A stretch of 64,000 bases of DNA, taken from assembly GCA_900316015.1 (NCBI GenBank), contig ONBG01000005.1:54610-118609 (forward strand). Reading direction: 5' to 3'. The DNA is from an uncultured Prevotella sp. Its GTDB lineage: Bacteria; Bacteroidota; Bacteroidia; Bacteroidales; Bacteroidaceae. The notes under the pieces are model-generated. The model had not been told where the DNA came from. It did no database searches and saw only the letters and a program-made list of their open reading frames with translations. Numbering within the stretch: position 1 is the first letter of the stretch; each line of letters begins with the position of its first letter. A program made the translations under genes and the position numbers. Of the stretch, positions 62,574 to 64,000 are shown one piece after another.

Positions 62574-63539
62574 TTACATGTTCAATGTTCCCGTGTTGAC
62601 AACAGGTTGAGCGGTATCATCTCCGCAAAGCACCACCATCAGGTTGCTGACCATGGCTGCTTTCTTGTCGTCATCCAAGTCAACGACATTCTCATCAGAA
62701 AGTTTTTGAAGGGCAATCTTGACCATGCTGACCGCACCCTCAACGATCTTTTCACGTGCGGAGATGATAGCAGAGGCTTGCTGGCGACGTAACATGACGG
62801 CAGCGATCTCTGGCGCATAGGCAAGGTAGTTGATGCGGGCTTCCACAACTTCTATGCCAGCCATGGCCAGGCGCTCGTCGAGCTTGGCTTCCAGTTGCTT
62901 GTTGATCTCATCTCCACCTCCACGTAATGTCAGTTCATGGCTTGAAATGTCCTCTTCGTCGTAGGCGTACATGCCCGCTACTTGTCGAAGGGCGGCATCG
63001 CTCTGTACTTTGACGAAGTTCTCGAATGCTCTCATGATCGTGTTGACATCACGCGCGATCGCATTTGTACTTTGTGCCATGGTTTGTGCATCAATTTCAA
63101 ACATGGCCTTGTACGTGTCCTTTAGTTTCCAAACCATGACCAGCCCGATCATGACCGGGTTCCCGATCTTGTCATTGACCTTGATAGGTTCCGCGTCTAA
63201 GTTGCGTGCGCGCAGGGATAGTTTCTTCGCGTTGATAAAAGGATTGACCCAATAAAAGCCTACAGCCGTGAAAGTGCCACGGTATTTACCGAAGAACATC
63301 ATGACTCGTGCCTCATTGGGCTCTTGTTGGATGAATCCCTTGAAGCTGAATAGGACAGCAATCACAATGAGGACCCCAAGAACGAACACAGGGATTCCTA
63401 CCAGATAGTTCTCGCTGTCAATTATATTTCCTCCGAAGATTGTGCAGGCAATGCCTAAGAGTCCAAATACGATCAGTAGTGTCAATGCAGAGAAGCCATT
63501 GATGGTCATCCCCTCAAACTTGAATTCTTGATTTTCCAT
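62574..63539 (-). CDS. SPFH/band-7 domain membrane protein
   Basis: 321 aa. Start set at 63539 ([16 protein letters not shown]), since the longer frame runs through the promoter. Two hydrophobic segments (about 15-37 and 45-67) anchor it, then an SPFH domain ([17 protein letters not shown] to [14 protein letters not shown]) and a coiled-coil tail ([25 protein letters not shown]). Such proteins organise membrane microdomains or modulate FtsH-type proteases. The Arc-like gene follows. Confidence 0.9.
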   Translation of the reverse strand: MENQEFKFEGMTINGFSALTLLIVFGLLGIACTIFGGNIIDSENYLVGIPVFVLGVLIVIAVLFSFKGFIQQEPNEARVMMFFGKYRGTFTAVGFYWVNPFINAKKLSLRARNLDAEPIKVNDKIGNPVMIGLVMVWKLKDTYKAMFEIDAQTMAQSTNAIARDVNTIMRAFENFVKVQSDAALRQVAGMYAYDEEDISSHELTLRGGGDEINKQLEAKLDERLAMAGIEVVEARINYLAYAPEIAAVMLRRQQASAIISAREKIVEGAVSMVKIALQKLSDENVVDLDDDKKAAMVSNLMVVLCGDDTAQPVVNTGTLNM

Positions 63540-63588
63540 AATCCTTGGTATTAATGTTAATGTGTAAATTGATATCACTTTGATATCG

Positions 63589-63619
63589 CAAAGATATGAT
63601 GAGGAATCTGAATATACAA
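63589..63619 (-). promoter_or_regulatory. Promoter of the SPFH gene
   Basis: Minus strand TTG (63617-63619), 20-bp spacer, TATCTTTG (63589-63596), 50 bp before the start. Confidence 0.55.
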
Positions 63620-63707
63620 GAGCCAAGGACATTTTTTATGAGAAATTAACGATCTGCTTTTATGTATTTATATCATTCCAGCCATGACGGCTGATGCATA
63701 AAAAGCG

Positions 63708-63938
63708 AACGTTTTCGTAAGCCAGATGAGCAGAGCCAAGCTTGCTTGAGCTCTGCCATGGCAAGAAAACGAAGGATGAAATCCAACGTTTTCGTAAGCC
63801 AGATGAGCAGAGCCAAGCTTGCTCGAGCTCTGCCATGGCGAGAAAACGAAGGATGAAATCCAACGTTTTCGATAAGCCTGATGAGCAGAGCCAAGCTTGC
63901 TTTGAGTTCTTCCTTTGCGAGAAGGTGGTAAGAACGAA
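63708..63938. repeat. 77-bp tandem repeat, three units
   Basis: Units start at 63708, 63785 and 63862. The first two are nearly identical; the third diverges after its middle (ttgagttcttcctttgcgag). Each contains AACGTTTTCG at the start, gagcagagccaagcttgct in the centre and, in units 1 and 2, AAAACGAAGGATGAAATCC near the end; the CGTTTTC and GAAAACG segments form an inverted pair, so each unit can fold. Frames through it give repeats such as SSGLRKRW and LAMAELEQAW, which I take as non-coding. Confidence 0.75.
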
Positions 63939-63968
63939 TGTTGCGATCCAAATGGATCGCAACACCCT

Positions 63969-64000
63969 TTACAATTTCTTGATCTCCTCGGCAGAGAGCC
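63969..64000 (-). CDS. C-terminal end of an unidentified minus-strand gene (window edge)
   Basis: The minus-strand frame starting at 63998 reads LSAEEIKKL and stops at a TAA (63969-63971). This reads like the tail of a protein that extends beyond the window. Too short to name. Confidence 0.4.
   Translation of the reverse strand, partial: LSAEEIKKL

Noticed and set aside
63660-63965. Protein-coding frames on the minus strand through the 77-bp repeat
   Set aside because: Frames arise because 77-bp units shift reading frame and give repeated peptides; no start signal or family similarity.

Overview
The window looks like the chromosome of a Bacteroidota anaerobe, most likely Prevotellaceae. The evidence is paired SusC/SusD genes, a FecR/ECF-sigma trans-envelope system, DUF349, DUF3822, DUF5683 and DUF5117-type genes, and many promoters of the Bacteroidota form (TTG, about 19-20 bp, then TAnnTTTG). 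The genus is inferred from gene content only.

Region 1 (1-14,789, all + strand, tightly packed, AT-richer than the rest) is a polysaccharide-utilisation-type locus: SusC (5' end outside the window), SusD, a neutral-ceramidase-fold hydrolase, two secreted GH20 beta-N-acetylhexosaminidases, a divergent MurQ-like etherase, a BadF-type sugar kinase, an FHS-type sugar permease, a secreted Ntn hydrolase and a secreted C1/bleomycin-hydrolase-like peptidase. I read it as a system that takes in and trims GlcNAc/MurNAc-peptide material (peptidoglycan fragments or similar amino-sugar glycopeptides) and feeds the sugars to amino-sugar-phosphate metabolism. The substrate is inferred.

Region 2 (14,790-20,849) begins with a non-coding stretch holding the broken 5' end of a SusC gene, a 22-bp tandem repeat array and a promoter. 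Then come a PAP2 phosphatase, a family-2 glycosyltransferase and a housekeeping-looking peptidoglycan recycling set (AmpG-like permease, MurK-like kinase, canonical MurQ). The window therefore carries two kinase/etherase pairs about 10 kb apart with different gene order.

Region 3 (20,846-26,450): RsmD, a DUF3822 protein and a small bitopic membrane protein on the minus strand; a RecD-like helicase and a third GH20 on the plus strand, closed by two tandem hairpins.

Region 4 (26,451-42,490) is core genome: alaS, a MerR regulator, an orphan pectinesterase, rel/spoT, a LysM lytic transglycosylase, DUF5683, parB, parA, surE, lpxB, cdsA, ftsH, rsfS and a tRNA-Gln. A second 22-bp repeat array follows the tRNA terminator.

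Region 5 (42,665-49,881): DUF349 protein, CorA-like transporter, a small membrane protein, pepD, a flippase-like membrane protein and rsmA.

Region 6 (49,976-59,568, minus strand) is a second SusCD locus under ECF sigma/FecR control with an STN-domain SusC and a large secreted zinc metalloprotease but no glycosidase, which suggests peptide or glycopeptide capture.

Region 7 (59,665-64,000): tag, free-methionine-R-sulfoxide reductase, frr, rsgA, a ribbon-helix-helix protein, an SPFH protein, a 77-bp tandem repeat and the last codons of a minus-strand gene that runs off the end.
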